Assembly: GCF_023205095.1 (NCBI RefSeq)
Contig: NZ_CP046242.1
Coordinates: 3,213,001 to 3,277,000 of the forward strand
From: Bizionia sp. M204
GTDB taxonomy: Bacteria; Bacteroidota; Bacteroidia; Flavobacteriales; Flavobacteriaceae
Length of the DNA: 64,000 bases
Direction of reading: 5' to 3'
How positions within the stretch are numbered: the first letter of the stretch is position 1; each line of letters opens with the position of its first letter. The notes beneath the pieces are model-generated. The model was not told the origin of the DNA. It saw only the letters and a program-made list of their open reading frames with translations, and searched no databases. Positions 25,740 through 34,669 of this stretch are shown here, piece after piece. A program made the position numbers and the translations under genes.

Positions 25740-25762
25740 CTAGTATTGTTTTACTTAAGTTT

Positions 25763-26536
25763 TTATTCTTCTTCGTCTTTTACAACTTCTTTTTTAGCTG
25801 CTTTTTTTGCTTTTGGTGCATCTTTGTCAGCTTTAGGAGCGTCTTTTTCTGCTTTGCGTTCTGCTAAACCATTTGCAATAGCTGCTGTAACGTGTGTTAA
25901 CACTTTGTCTATAGATTTTGAAGCATCATCATTTGCAGGGATTACATAATCAACTTGACGTGGGTCAGAGTTGGTATCAACCATGGCAAAAATAGGAATG
26001 TTTAATTTTTGAGCTTCTTTAATAGCAATGTGCTCACGCTTAATATCAACAACAAATAATGCTGCTGGTAAACGTGTCATATCTGTAATAGAACCTAAAT
26101 TCTTTTCTAATTTAGCACGTTGACGATCTACTTGTAAACGTTCTTTTTTAGATAATGAATTGAAAGTACCATCTTTCTTCATTCTATCAATAGTTGCCAT
26201 TTTTTTAACGGCTTTTCTAATAGTAACAAAGTTTGTAAGCATTCCACCTGGCCATCTTTCAGTGATGTAAGGCATGTTGATATCTGCTGCTTTTTCAGCA
26301 ACAATATCTTTAGCTTGTTTTTTAGTAGCTACAAATAAGATCTTACGACCAGATGCTGCGATTTTGCTTAACGCGTCGCCTGCTTCTTCTATTTTAGCTG
26401 CTGTTTTATAAAGATTGATAATATGGATGCCATTACGCTCCATATATACGTAAGGCGCCATGTTTGGATCCCACTTACGTGTTAGGTGACCGAAGTGTAC
26501 ACCTGCTTCAAGTAATTCTTTTACTTCTACTGCCAT
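25763..26536 (-). CDS. rpsB: 30S ribosomal protein S2
   Basis: Start set at ATG 26536, giving MAVEVKELLEAGVHFGHLTRKWDPNM, the family N-terminus; an upstream in-frame ATG at 26569 would add 11 unrelated residues. The 257-residue protein has a C-terminal Lys/Ala/Asp-rich tail (from about residue 230) with two near-repeats (DAPKADKDAPKAKK). It lies between rpsI and tsf. The 193-base upstream gap shows no recognised leader. Confidence 0.96.
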   Translation of the reverse strand: MAVEVKELLEAGVHFGHLTRKWDPNMAPYVYMERNGIHIINLYKTAAKIEEAGDALSKIAASGRKILFVATKKQAKDIVAEKAADINMPYITERWPGGMLTNFVTIRKAVKKMATIDRMKKDGTFNSLSKKERLQVDRQRAKLEKNLGSITDMTRLPAALFVVDIKREHIAIKEAQKLNIPIFAMVDTNSDPRQVDYVIPANDDASKSIDKVLTHVTAAIANGLAERKAEKDAPKADKDAPKAKKAAKKEVVKDEEE

Positions 26537-26729
26537 TTTGTAATAGTTTACGTTCTGTTGAATTAGCAATGATTTAGTGGTCTTTTTATAATAAAAATTG
26601 CCTGAACCATTTAGATGCTAAACTAAATCCTGTTTTTACACTAGGACAACAATAACTGTTTAATTTTTTTGTTTGAAATGTACTTTACTATGAAGTATTA
26701 AACCCCAGATAAAGTAACATTCGATAATA

Positions 26730-27116
26730 TTAACGTTTCGAGAATTGGAATTTCTTACGCGCTTTCTTCTGTCCGAATTTCTTACGCTCCACCATTCTTG
26801 GATCTCTAGTTAACAAGCCTTCTGGCTTTAATGTCAATCTGTTTTCAGGATCTAACTCGCACATAATACGAGAAATACCTAAACGGATTGCTTCAGCTTG
26901 ACCTGTAATACCACCTCCATATACATTTACTGTAATATCAAAGTTGCCATCATTGTTAGTCATAACTAAAGGTTGGTTTACTTTGTACTGTAATGTTGCA
27001 GTAGGAAAATAAACCGTCATGTCTTTTTTATTAATTGTAATCTTGCCAGTTCCTTCAGCAAGATATACACGAGCAACAGCCGTCTTTCTACGGCCAATTT
27101 TGTGAATTACTTCCAT
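26730..27116 (-). CDS. rpsI: 30S ribosomal protein S9
   Basis: The 128-residue protein has [22 protein letters not shown] at the N-terminus and the highly basic C-terminal [17 protein letters not shown] that reaches toward the P-site tRNA. The start directly abuts the rplM stop (TAA-ATG). Confidence 0.97.
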   Translation of the reverse strand: MEVIHKIGRRKTAVARVYLAEGTGKITINKKDMTVYFPTATLQYKVNQPLVMTNNDGNFDITVNVYGGGITGQAEAIRLGISRIMCELDPENRLTLKPEGLLTRDPRMVERKKFGQKKARKKFQFSKR

Positions 27117-27572
27117 TTACTTGAATTCGTTTAAATTAATTGTTTTTGGTTTTTGCGCAGCATGCGTATGCTCTGCACCAACAACAACGTTAAGGTTACG
27201 GAATAATTCGGCACCTAATTTGTTTTTAGGTAACATTCCTTTTACTGATTTCTCTACTAATCTTGCTGGATCTTTTCCAAACAATTCAGTAGCAGTTAAA
27301 CTTCTTTGTCCACCTGGATAACCTGTGTGACGGATATATGTTTTATCTGTCCACTTGTTACCTGACAAGTTGATTTTTTCCGAATTGATAACAATCACGT
27401 TATCACCGCAATCAACGTGTGGTGTGAAGTTAGGCTTATGTTTTCCTCTTAAAAGTTTTGCAACTTTAGAAGCTAAACGGCCTAATGTTTGACCTTCAGC
27501 GTCAACTAAAACCCACTCTTTATTAACAGTAGCTTTGTTGGCTGAAATCGTTTTGTAGCTTAATGTGTCCAC
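27117..27572 (-). CDS. rplM: 50S ribosomal protein L13
   Basis: The 151-residue protein contains the family segments [28 protein letters not shown] and [10 protein letters not shown] and is the first gene of the rplM-rpsI-rpsB-tsf transcript. A canonical promoter lies just upstream. Confidence 0.97.
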   Translation of the reverse strand: MDTLSYKTISANKATVNKEWVLVDAEGQTLGRLASKVAKLLRGKHKPNFTPHVDCGDNVIVINSEKINLSGNKWTDKTYIRHTGYPGGQRSLTATELFGKDPARLVEKSVKGMLPKNKLGAELFRNLNVVVGAEHTHAAQKPKTINLNEFK

Positions 27573-27619
27573 ACTTATTAATTTTTCTAATTAAACATTC
27601 CTCTCTTTAAAAGAGTTTG

Positions 27620-27650
27620 CAAATTTACGATTATATATTTGATTACCAAA
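27620..27650 (-). promoter_or_regulatory. Promoter of the rplM-rpsI-rpsB-tsf operon
   Basis: On the minus strand TTTG (27650-27647), a 19-base spacer and TAAATTTG (27627-27620) match the Bacteroidota -33/-7 promoter closely. The transcript would start about 40 bases before the rplM ATG. Confidence 0.8.
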
Positions 27651-27768
27651 TAGAGTAGGGAGTTATTTTTGATAACTTTGTTTATATCTTTTTTGGGTTT
27701 CGTTTATGTGGTAAATATGTGTGTTTACATATTTTAATATAGGACACTATATATTAGGAGAAGAAAAT

Positions 27769-27824
27769 GATGGATTTTGATTGAAAGTTGGTTCGTGTTT
27801 TCCTCCTTTTAATTAAAATCCATC
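27769..27824 (-). terminator. Long imperfect hairpin, likely terminator of the lysine-rich micro-gene
   Basis: Two 19-base arms (27769-27787 and 27806-27824) match at 17 of 19 positions, and the mismatches become G-U pairs in RNA; the loop is 18 bases. It lies 24 bases after the lysine-rich gene stop, and TTTTCTTC follows on the minus strand. A second small inverted repeat (AAATATGT/ACATATTT) is at 27713-27734. Confidence 0.55.
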
Positions 27825-27848
27825 TTTTGTATTACAATGTTTTAAAAG

Positions 27849-27947
27849 CTATTTTGCTTTTTTCAGTCGCTTTTCAGCTTTTTTCTCTTTAGCTGTTTTA
27901 GCTGGTTCTTTTTTTACGTTCTTTTTTGCGTCTTGACTTTTTGCCAT
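27849..27947 (-). CDS. 32-residue lysine-rich protein
   Basis: ATG 27947 to TAG 27849 encodes a 32-residue product beginning MAKSQDAKKNVKKEPAKTAKE and ending KRLKKAK, almost half Lys. It stands alone, flanked by intergenic DNA, and has a hairpin terminator downstream. I recall similar Lys/Ala-rich micro-proteins annotated in Flavobacteriaceae, but no function is known to me; the charge suggests nucleic-acid or ribosome binding. The 300 bases upstream (27948-28247) hold no other gene or clear signal on either strand. Confidence 0.6.
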   Translation of the reverse strand: MAKSQDAKKNVKKEPAKTAKEKKAEKRLKKAK

Positions 27948-28247
27948 GATAGTATGTTTTAACTGTTAGTGATTTGTTTTATCATTAATAAATTCAATTC
28001 TATAAGCGGGCATTATTGGATTACTAAAGTACGCATTTTTTATATACGTAATTTTATTAGGCTGTTTTAATTCCTATCGTAAAAGGACTTGGTATGTAGT
28101 CTGTCCAAAAATGCAATTTTAATGCAGTAGATATATTAGTATTTCAAAGGACTTAGGTTAAACATTTTATTCTGAACTCTTGCATCATTCATATTGTTTA
28201 AAGATGTGTTTTTGTTGTATTTTTATGGAAATTTAAAATTGAAGTTT

Positions 28248-28550
28248 ATGGCCGTTATAATGTATGTGGATTTTCCCCACAAAGGCATTTGGGGAGATCA
28301 ATTAGCAAATGAAATGTCGGAGCTCATTGAAAGTATCACGAAGGAACCTGGGTTTATTTGGAAATTCTGGACGGAAAATAAAGAAACCGAAGAAGCTGGA
28401 GGTGTCTATATGTTTGAAACTAGAGAAAGTGCTGAAAATTATTTAGACATGCACACTAAAAGATTGGAGCGTTTTGGGTATTCAGGAATAAGAAGTCGTG
28501 TTTTTGAATTAAATGAAAAACTATCCAAAATGGGTAAAGCGCCTTTTTAA
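28248..28550 (+). CDS. YdhR-like mono-oxygenase family protein
   Basis: Start set at ATG 28248 (MAVIMYVDFPHKGIWGDQ), giving 100 residues, the usual size of YdhR; an earlier ATG at 28194 adds an unconvincing N-terminus. The sequence shows the dimeric alpha/beta barrel pattern with EPGFIWKFWTENKETEEAGGVYMFETRESAENYLDMHTKRL, as in E. coli YdhR, whose substrate is unknown (suggested antibiotic-biosynthesis-monooxygenase-like). Single gene, no operon partners. Confidence 0.75.
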   Translation: MAVIMYVDFPHKGIWGDQLANEMSELIESITKEPGFIWKFWTENKETEEAGGVYMFETRESAENYLDMHTKRLERFGYSGIRSRVFELNEKLSKMGKAPF

Positions 28551-28672
28551 TAAAGCTATTATTTTAAAAGTGCGCATGTGGATTAACTGGTGTTGAATTG
28601 AATACCCAGAAGTTGTCAATGCGCAGTTAAATAGTGTATTAAGGGTTTTCTATTAGGAATTGGTAATGTGAA

Positions 28673-29392
28673 TCAGGAATTTTTAATTTTTATAAATTTA
28701 TATTTCACATCGTCATAAAATAAACTGATAAATAAAATGAAAGCTGCAAGAAAGAGTGTGTTTAATTCCATGTTTAATCGCGAATACACATAGCCGCCCA
28801 TTAACCCGCCCAAAAAGAAAGATGAAATGATATATAAACGTAGTTTAATATTTTCTTTGAGTTTGAGTCTTTTTTGATGGTGTTTCTTAAAGAGTAAAAG
28901 TGATAAGTCAATACCTAAATCTGTAAATAAACCAGTAAGGTGTGTGGTTCTTACTACGGCATTTGAAATTTTCGTTACAAAAGAGTTTTGAAGTCCCATG
29001 GCAAAAAGTAGTAAGCATACAATCACGTTGGGCGTTTCTATTGTAATAAAATTACTAACAAGCCCAATGGATAATAAAATGACACATTCAATAATTGTCG
29101 GTATCACATAAACATTAAGTTTTTTATTTCCTTTAAACTTCTCAATTAAAAAGCTAGAGGCAAAGGAGCCAAATAGAAATGAGAAAATATATAAAAAATA
29201 AATTGTTCCTTGCCAAACTTTAAATTCGGCTACATCATTAATAAATAGCGCAAAATGACCTGTTACATGTGTGGTTAATTGTTAGAAAGATAAAAACCCC
29301 GTTACATTTACAATACCTGCTACAACAGACAGAATGGTTGCAATATGTAAATTATGTTTGGCAGTTCTGCTTTTACCTTGATGTGTAAACAT
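28673..29392 (-). pseudogene. DUF1275 (YoaK-type) membrane protein interrupted by a stop codon
   Basis: From ATG 29392 the frame reads MFTHQGKSRTAKHNLHI, continues with VVAGIVNVTGFLSF, meets TAA at 29284-29282 (codon 37), and continues in the same frame with QLTTHVTGHFALF to the stop at 28673. Both sides belong to one DUF1275 protein of about 239 residues with six to seven membrane spans. The stop stands at one residue of the conserved FLSF-x-QLTT stretch, so a single CAA to TAA change explains it. The downstream part could still start at ATG 29107 as a 144-residue fragment. Either a true nonsense mutation or a base-call error. Confidence 0.8.
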
Positions 29393-29442
29393 GCACTTTT
29401 TTATTAATTGGGTTTTTTATTACCATATCATTGCACCATTTA

Positions 29443-32295
29443 TTAATGCGCCTCCAACCAATTATCGCCAGTATCCATATCCACATCCAATGGAACGGAT
29501 AAATTAAAAGCACTTTCCATTTCGGTCTTTACCAACGTTTTAATGGCTTCTAATTCGGGTTTGTACACATCAAAAACCAATTCATCATGTACCTGTAAGA
29601 GCATTTTGGTTTTATAATTATTGCTATTTAGTTTGTTGTAAATATTAATCATGGCTATTTTAATAATATCCGCTGCAGATCCTTGGATTGGTGCGTTTAC
29701 CGCATTCCGTTCTGCAGCTCCGCGAACCACGGCGTTTCTAGAATTAATATCTTTTAGATATCGGCGTCTTCCTAAAACGGTTTGTACATAACCGTTATCG
29801 CGCGCAAAATCAACTTGTGTTCCAATATAGCGTTTCAGTTTTGGGTAGGTTTCATAATAGGTATCAATCAGTTCTTTGGCTTCGTTGCGGTTTAAATCCG
29901 TTTGATTGCTCAATCCAAAAGCGGATACACCATAGATTATTCCAAAATTAACCGTTTTGGCGTTGCTTCGTTGTTCGCGCGTGACTTCAGAAAGAGGTAC
30001 ATTAAAAACTTTAGAAGCGGTAGACGCATGAATATCTTCGCCATTTTTAAAGGCTTCAATCATGGTTTCTTCTTCGCTTAAAGCAGCAATAATGCGTAAT
30101 TCAATTTGGCTATAATCGGCAGCTAATAAGGTGTAGTCCTCATTTCTAGGTACGAAGGCTTTTCGTACTTGCCTTCCACGTTCGGTACGGATGGGAATAT
30201 TCTGTAAATTCGGATTGTTACTACTCAAACGTCCAGTGGCAGCAACGGTTTGCATATAATCCGTATGCACGCGTCCTGTTGAAGGTTCTACCTGTAGTGG
30301 CAACGCATCTACATAGGTGCTTTTTAATTTTGAAAGGCCTCTGAAATCTAAAATACTCTGAATAATTTCATGGTCTTTTGCTAAGTAGCTTAATATTTCT
30401 TCGCCAGTAGCATATTGACCTGTTTTGGTTTTTTTAGGTTTTGCAACCAATTTCATTTTATCAAATAAAATATCGCCTAATTGTTTTGGTGAGGCAATAT
30501 TGAATTCTTCACCAGCTTCTTTATAGATTTTTTGTTCCAAATCGGCAATGTCTGAATTCAACTGATTGGAAAGGGAATTCAAAAATTCGGTATCTAAATT
30601 AATGCCTTCTAATTCCATAGCAGCTAAAACGCGGAGCAATGGAATTTCAATGTCATCGAATAATTTTTGAGTATTGGCTTCACCGAGTTCGTTAGTGAAA
30701 AGTTCTTTTAACTGCAAGGTAATATCAGCATCTTCAACCGCATATTCCGTTTGAATTTCTAAAGGCACATCGCGCATGCTTTTCTGATTCTTGCCCTTCT
30801 TTCCAATGAGTGTTTCTATGGAAATAGGCGAATAATTCAAATAGGTTTCAGCAAGCACATCCATATTATGGCGCATATCAGGATTTATCAGATAATGAGC
30901 CAACATGGTATCAAACAATTTACCTTTTACGGTAATGTTGTATTTAGCAAGTACCTTAATATCATACTTTAAATTCTGACCGACTTTTTCAATAGCTTCA
31001 TTCTCGAAAAATGGACGCAGAGCTTCAAGTAATTCTTGTGCCTCTTCCTTGTTTTCTGAAAACGGTAAATAAAAACCTTTACCAACTTCCCATGAAAATG
31101 CAATTCCAACCAATTCAGCTGTTAGCGGATTGAGACCAGTGGTTTCGGTATCAAAACAAACCGATGTCTGATTCATTAAGTTTTTGATAAACAGTTTTAT
31201 AGCCATGCCAGGCGCAATACTTTGATAGAAATGCGATGTGGTATCGGCTGTTTTTCTAGTGAAATCGTTTGTAATTTCGGCTTCTGAAGCACTTGATGGA
31301 TTACCACCAAACAATGAAAATTGTCCAGCACCTGCCGAAGCTGTTTCTTTGGGCGTCGCTTTAGTGTCGGTTGTTTTTGCAGTTGTATCTGAGGCTGTTT
31401 CCTCTGGTTGAACCGCAAATGTTTTTAAGAAATTATCAATTAATCGTCTGAATTCTAATTCTTGAAAAATCTCGGTAACTTTGGCAATATCAGGGTGGTC
31501 TAATTCAAAATCTTTCGCATTAAATTCTACAGGAACATCCAGCATAATGGTTGCTAACTTTTTAGATAGCAAACCTAATTCTTTTGATGCTTCTACCTTT
31601 TCCTTCATTCTGCCTTTAAGCTCGTGGGTATTCGCAAAAAGACCTTCCATACTGCCATATGCTTTGATGAATTTTTTAGCCGTTTTTTCGCCAACGCCTG
31701 GTAATCCCGGAATATTATCAGATGCATCACCCATCATCCCTAGAAAATCGATTACTTGTTCAGGACGTTCCACGTCAAACTTTTTCTGAACTTCAGGTAT
31801 TCCCCAAACTTCATAGCCACCACCAAACGATTTTGGGCGGTACATAAATATATTTTCCGAAACTAATTGGGCGAAATCTTTATCCGGCGTCACCATAAAA
31901 GTTTGATAACCTTCTTTTTCAGCTTGTTTGGAAAGTGTTCCAATAACATCATCAGCTTCAAAACCTTCCTTTACCATAATAGGAATATGCATGGCTTTCA
32001 AAATTTCCAATATATACGGAACTGCCACTTTAATGCCTTCTGGAGTTTCATCCCGATTGGCTTTGTATTCCTCGTACATTTCCACACGATCTGCGCTACC
32101 GCCTTTATCAAAACAAACCGCCAAATGGTCTGGTCGCTCACGTTTTATAACATCTAAAAGGGAATTCATAAAACCCATAATAGCAGAGGTATCTGTACCT
32201 TTGGAATTGATTCGTGGATTTTTTATAAATGCATAATAGCCGCGGAAAATAAGGGCGTAAGCATCAACTAGAAAAAGACGTTTTTGATCTGACAT
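29443..32295 (-). CDS. polA: DNA polymerase I
   Basis: The 950-residue protein has the 5' nuclease domain (LFLVDAYALIFRGYYAF, then ASDNIPGLPGVGEKTAKKFI), an Ala/Thr/Lys-rich linker at about residues 300-345, a 3'-5' exonuclease with the catalytic acids present (VCFDTETTGLNPL), and the family A polymerase domain with motif A (LLAADYSQIELRI), motif B (RSNAKTVNFGIIYG) and motif C (LLQVHDELVFD). Proofreading should therefore be active, unlike in Taq-type enzymes. It works in Okazaki fragment processing and repair. It is divergent from the isoaspartyl peptidase gene. Confidence 0.97.
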   Translation of the reverse strand: MSDQKRLFLVDAYALIFRGYYAFIKNPRINSKGTDTSAIMGFMNSLLDVIKRERPDHLAVCFDKGGSADRVEMYEEYKANRDETPEGIKVAVPYILEILKAMHIPIMVKEGFEADDVIGTLSKQAEKEGYQTFMVTPDKDFAQLVSENIFMYRPKSFGGGYEVWGIPEVQKKFDVERPEQVIDFLGMMGDASDNIPGLPGVGEKTAKKFIKAYGSMEGLFANTHELKGRMKEKVEASKELGLLSKKLATIMLDVPVEFNAKDFELDHPDIAKVTEIFQELEFRRLIDNFLKTFAVQPEETASDTTAKTTDTKATPKETASAGAGQFSLFGGNPSSASEAEITNDFTRKTADTTSHFYQSIAPGMAIKLFIKNLMNQTSVCFDTETTGLNPLTAELVGIAFSWEVGKGFYLPFSENKEEAQELLEALRPFFENEAIEKVGQNLKYDIKVLAKYNITVKGKLFDTMLAHYLINPDMRHNMDVLAETYLNYSPISIETLIGKKGKNQKSMRDVPLEIQTEYAVEDADITLQLKELFTNELGEANTQKLFDDIEIPLLRVLAAMELEGINLDTEFLNSLSNQLNSDIADLEQKIYKEAGEEFNIASPKQLGDILFDKMKLVAKPKKTKTGQYATGEEILSYLAKDHEIIQSILDFRGLSKLKSTYVDALPLQVEPSTGRVHTDYMQTVAATGRLSSNNPNLQNIPIRTERGRQVRKAFVPRNEDYTLLAADYSQIELRIIAALSEEETMIEAFKNGEDIHASTASKVFNVPLSEVTREQRSNAKTVNFGIIYGVSAFGLSNQTDLNRNEAKELIDTYYETYPKLKRYIGTQVDFARDNGYVQTVLGRRRYLKDINSRNAVVRGAAERNAVNAPIQGSAADIIKIAMINIYNKLNSNNYKTKMLLQVHDELVFDVYKPELEAIKTLVKTEMESAFNLSVPLDVDMDTGDNWLEAH

Positions 32296-32325
32296 GAGTA
32301 CGATTTAAATTGAAATTAAAACAGC

Positions 32326-32346
32326 GTCTTGAGCGCAGTCGAAAGG
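32326..32346. repeat. Dispersed repeat, CTTGAGCGCAGTCGAAAG type
   Basis: The sequence GTCTTGAGCGCAGTCGAAAG in the polA-iaaA intergenic region matches a short motif that I know to recur between genes in many Flavobacteriaceae genomes. Its role is unknown; it may be a REP-like or transcription-ending element. Confidence 0.5.
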
Positions 32347-32486
32347 TTTCTGTTAGCATAAATAAGCCGACAAAACATTCCGAATTCGCTCTAAAAGACA
32401 AGCGCATCAAATCTACAAAAACTTATGCTTTTTTGGGTGGCATTTCATTTTCTATTTGTAATTTCCCACAGTTAAAAAACACAGAG

Positions 32487-33416
32487 ATGAAAACATTTTC
32501 AATAGCCATTCATGGTGGTGCAGGAACCTTGGTAAAAGGCATGATGACGCCCGAGTTAGAATTGCAATACAAACAAGCCTTAAAAGCGGCTTTAGATGCT
32601 GGATATACCATTTTAGAAACCGGTGGAACAGCGGTGAATGCTGTGGAAGAAGCGGTTATGGTTTTGGAAAATTCGCCATTATTCAATGCGGGAAAAGGCA
32701 GCGTTTTTACAGCTGAAGAAACCCACGAAATGGATGCCTGTATTATGGATGGGAACACCTTAAATGCTGGAGCGGTAAGTTTAATTTCAGGAATAAAAAA
32801 CCCCATTACCCTTGCAAAAGATGTCATGGAAAAAAGTGAACATGTGTTTTTAGCTGGCGAAGGCGCTATGCGTTTTGCCAAAGAGTTGGATTATAAATTA
32901 GAAGATGCGACCTATTTTTATGATGATTTTAGACATAAACAATGGTTAGAAATAAAAGATACAGATAGTTTTCAGTTGGATCACGCCAAAAAGAAAGATT
33001 CAAAATTTGGAACTGTTGGAGCAGTAGCTTGCGATCAAGATGGGAACATTGCAGCGGCAACATCTACAGGAGGCATGACCAATAAAAAATGGGGTCGCGT
33101 TGGCGATAGCCCTATGGTTGGTGCTGGAAATTATGCTAATAATAAAACCTGTGCTATTTCATGTACAGGAAGTGGTGAGTTTTTTATTCGCGGTGTTGTA
33201 GCTTATGATGTGGCTTGTTTAATAGAACATAAAAATATGAGTTTGCAGGATGCAGCGCATGAAGTCATCAACAAACGTATTTTAGAAATTGGTGGTGATG
33301 GCGGATTAATTGCTGTAGATACCAAGGGAAATATTGCGATGCCATTTAATACAGAAGGCATGTATCGTGGGCAAAAAACCTCGTTAGGTGTTCATGAGAT
33401 TTCTATTTATAAATAA
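32487..33416 (+). CDS. iaaA: Isoaspartyl peptidase / plant-type asparaginase
   Basis: Start set at ATG 32487 (MKTFSIAIHGGAG), the family N-terminus; the frame is open further upstream but that part includes a dispersed repeat. The 309-residue N-terminal-nucleophile hydrolase is made as a precursor and cut before Thr176 in KFGTVGAVA; TSTGGMTNKKWGRVGDSPMVGAG forms the substrate pocket. It hydrolyses beta-aspartyl dipeptides, including beta-Asp-Arg released from cyanophycin. Its neighbours are cyanophycinase and cyanophycin synthetase, which makes this role likely. No signal peptide is seen. Confidence 0.9.
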   Translation: MKTFSIAIHGGAGTLVKGMMTPELELQYKQALKAALDAGYTILETGGTAVNAVEEAVMVLENSPLFNAGKGSVFTAEETHEMDACIMDGNTLNAGAVSLISGIKNPITLAKDVMEKSEHVFLAGEGAMRFAKELDYKLEDATYFYDDFRHKQWLEIKDTDSFQLDHAKKKDSKFGTVGAVACDQDGNIAAATSTGGMTNKKWGRVGDSPMVGAGNYANNKTCAISCTGSGEFFIRGVVAYDVACLIEHKNMSLQDAAHEVINKRILEIGGDGGLIAVDTKGNIAMPFNTEGMYRGQKTSLGVHEISIYK

Positions 33417-33417
33417 A

Positions 33418-33673
33418 ATTCCTGCGCAGGCAGGAATCTTGTATTTACTAAAACAGTATTTAAATCAAAACACCCGTATTACATCAAGCAAACGGGTCGC
33501 GCTGTATTTAAGAAACATACATTGTTATTCCTTTTTGGGCGTTACCTAAAGGTCGCGCTTTCCGCTATATCTTTTTTTCGTATCTCAAAAAAGGATGCCG
33601 CTTCAATCGCTAACGCAGTAAGTTAGAATAAACCTAATAATTTATAGGCATTGAAAATCGAGATTCCTCCTTG
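33418..33673. repeat. Cluster of intergenic repeats
   Basis: This 270-base convergent gap holds no gene. It contains a hairpin ATTCCTGC-GCAG-GCAGGAAT near 33419-33438, an ACCCGT/ACGGGT inverted pair near 33472-33496, and an element at 33537-33616 framed by GCGTTA and TAACGC, with an inner CTTTTTTTCG/AAAAAAGG hairpin and the phrases GGTCGCGCTTTCCGC and GCCGCTTCAATCGC. The last resembles a repeat I know from Flavobacteria intergenic DNA. A GCGCAGGAAT copy lies near 33673. The first hairpin may terminate iaaA. Confidence 0.55.
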
Positions 33674-33686
33674 CGCAGGAATTTAT

Positions 33687-34550
33687 TTAAATAAAATCAG
33701 CTTCTATAGGTAATACCGTTACTTTATGATTGGTAATATCATATTGATCACCATTGGCTAAAATGTGAAGGGTTAAATTTGCCATGGTCATTGGTGTGCC
33801 TTCTTCCAATACACGTTGATTGTTGAGGGTGAGTGTTTTGCCATCAAAAACAATAACCATTCCGGAACCAATAACGGTACAGTTCTCACCATTTTTTATA
33901 ATCATACCCGTATCTTCCGCTAAACCAAAGCCTGTTTTTTCAGGGAATTTAGCAATAGCCTCCGTGATACGGCCAAAACGTCCGCGTTGAATAAAATGCG
34001 TGTCAATTACTAATTCGGGAATTAAACCTAATCCTTTGCGCATTTTTACGGCGCCTTTTACAAATGATTTTGCAGCACTTCCTCCAGCAATCATTTCTTC
34101 AGACATGGCCATGGCGCCTGCACTCGTTCCCGCTATAACAAAGCCTTCGTCATTTTTATAACGTTCCATTAAAATAGTATGGATGGTTGAGCCACCAATG
34201 TATTTCGCTATTTTTGATTGATCACCGCCCGAAAACATGATACAGTCGGCAGTCTTAATATGATCAATAAAATCGGCTCTTTCAGAATCTGCTTGAGATC
34301 TAATATCTAGCACTGTAACATTTCGGCAGCCTAAAGTTGCAAAAGCTGTTAAATAGTTTTCACCCACTTCCACAGGAATACTAGATGCGGTTGGGATCAC
34401 AATTATTTTAGCTTGCTTCCCTCCAGCTTCATACACCACGTGAGCTAAAATTCCTTCCTCAACGTAATCTAATCTATGGATTTCATCATCTTCAAACCCC
34501 TTATCTTCATTTCCACCAATGGGAATTAGTGTTCCTTTTATTTGTTGCAT
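33687..34550 (-). CDS. cphB: Cyanophycinase
   Basis: The 287-residue serine exopeptidase of the S51-like family degrades cyanophycin to beta-Asp-Arg. The nucleophile Ser is in VIAGTSAGAMAM, with supporting motifs IPIGGNEDKG, IMFSGGDQSKI and VIDTHFIQRGRFGRI. There is no signal peptide, so it acts on intracellular polymer. It is divergent from cphA with a 119-base gap, and convergent with iaaA. Confidence 0.93.
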   Translation of the reverse strand: MQQIKGTLIPIGGNEDKGFEDDEIHRLDYVEEGILAHVVYEAGGKQAKIIVIPTASSIPVEVGENYLTAFATLGCRNVTVLDIRSQADSERADFIDHIKTADCIMFSGGDQSKIAKYIGGSTIHTILMERYKNDEGFVIAGTSAGAMAMSEEMIAGGSAAKSFVKGAVKMRKGLGLIPELVIDTHFIQRGRFGRITEAIAKFPEKTGFGLAEDTGMIIKNGENCTVIGSGMVIVFDGKTLTLNNQRVLEEGTPMTMANLTLHILANGDQYDITNHKVTVLPIEADFI

Positions 34551-34669
34551 GCCTATTAATTTGTCGTTATAATATGATTATACAAAATCAGATTACAAAA
34601 CTAAACTTATTTAGTTAAAAAATTATATATTTATCACTATTCATTTTCCCAACCTAAATAACACTTTAC

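Noticed and set aside
26537-26729. Possible S2 autoregulatory leader upstream of rpsB
   Set aside because: No stable structure or known leader motif could be recognised by eye in this AT-rich gap.
28036-28050. TATACGTAAT as a degenerate copy of the palindrome
   Set aside because: It lacks the ACGTAG/CTACGT arms and no promoter box lies at the 20-base distance.
33537-33616. Element framed by GCGTTA/TAACGC as an insertion sequence remnant
   Set aside because: No transposase fragment and only 80 bases; reported as a dispersed repeat instead.
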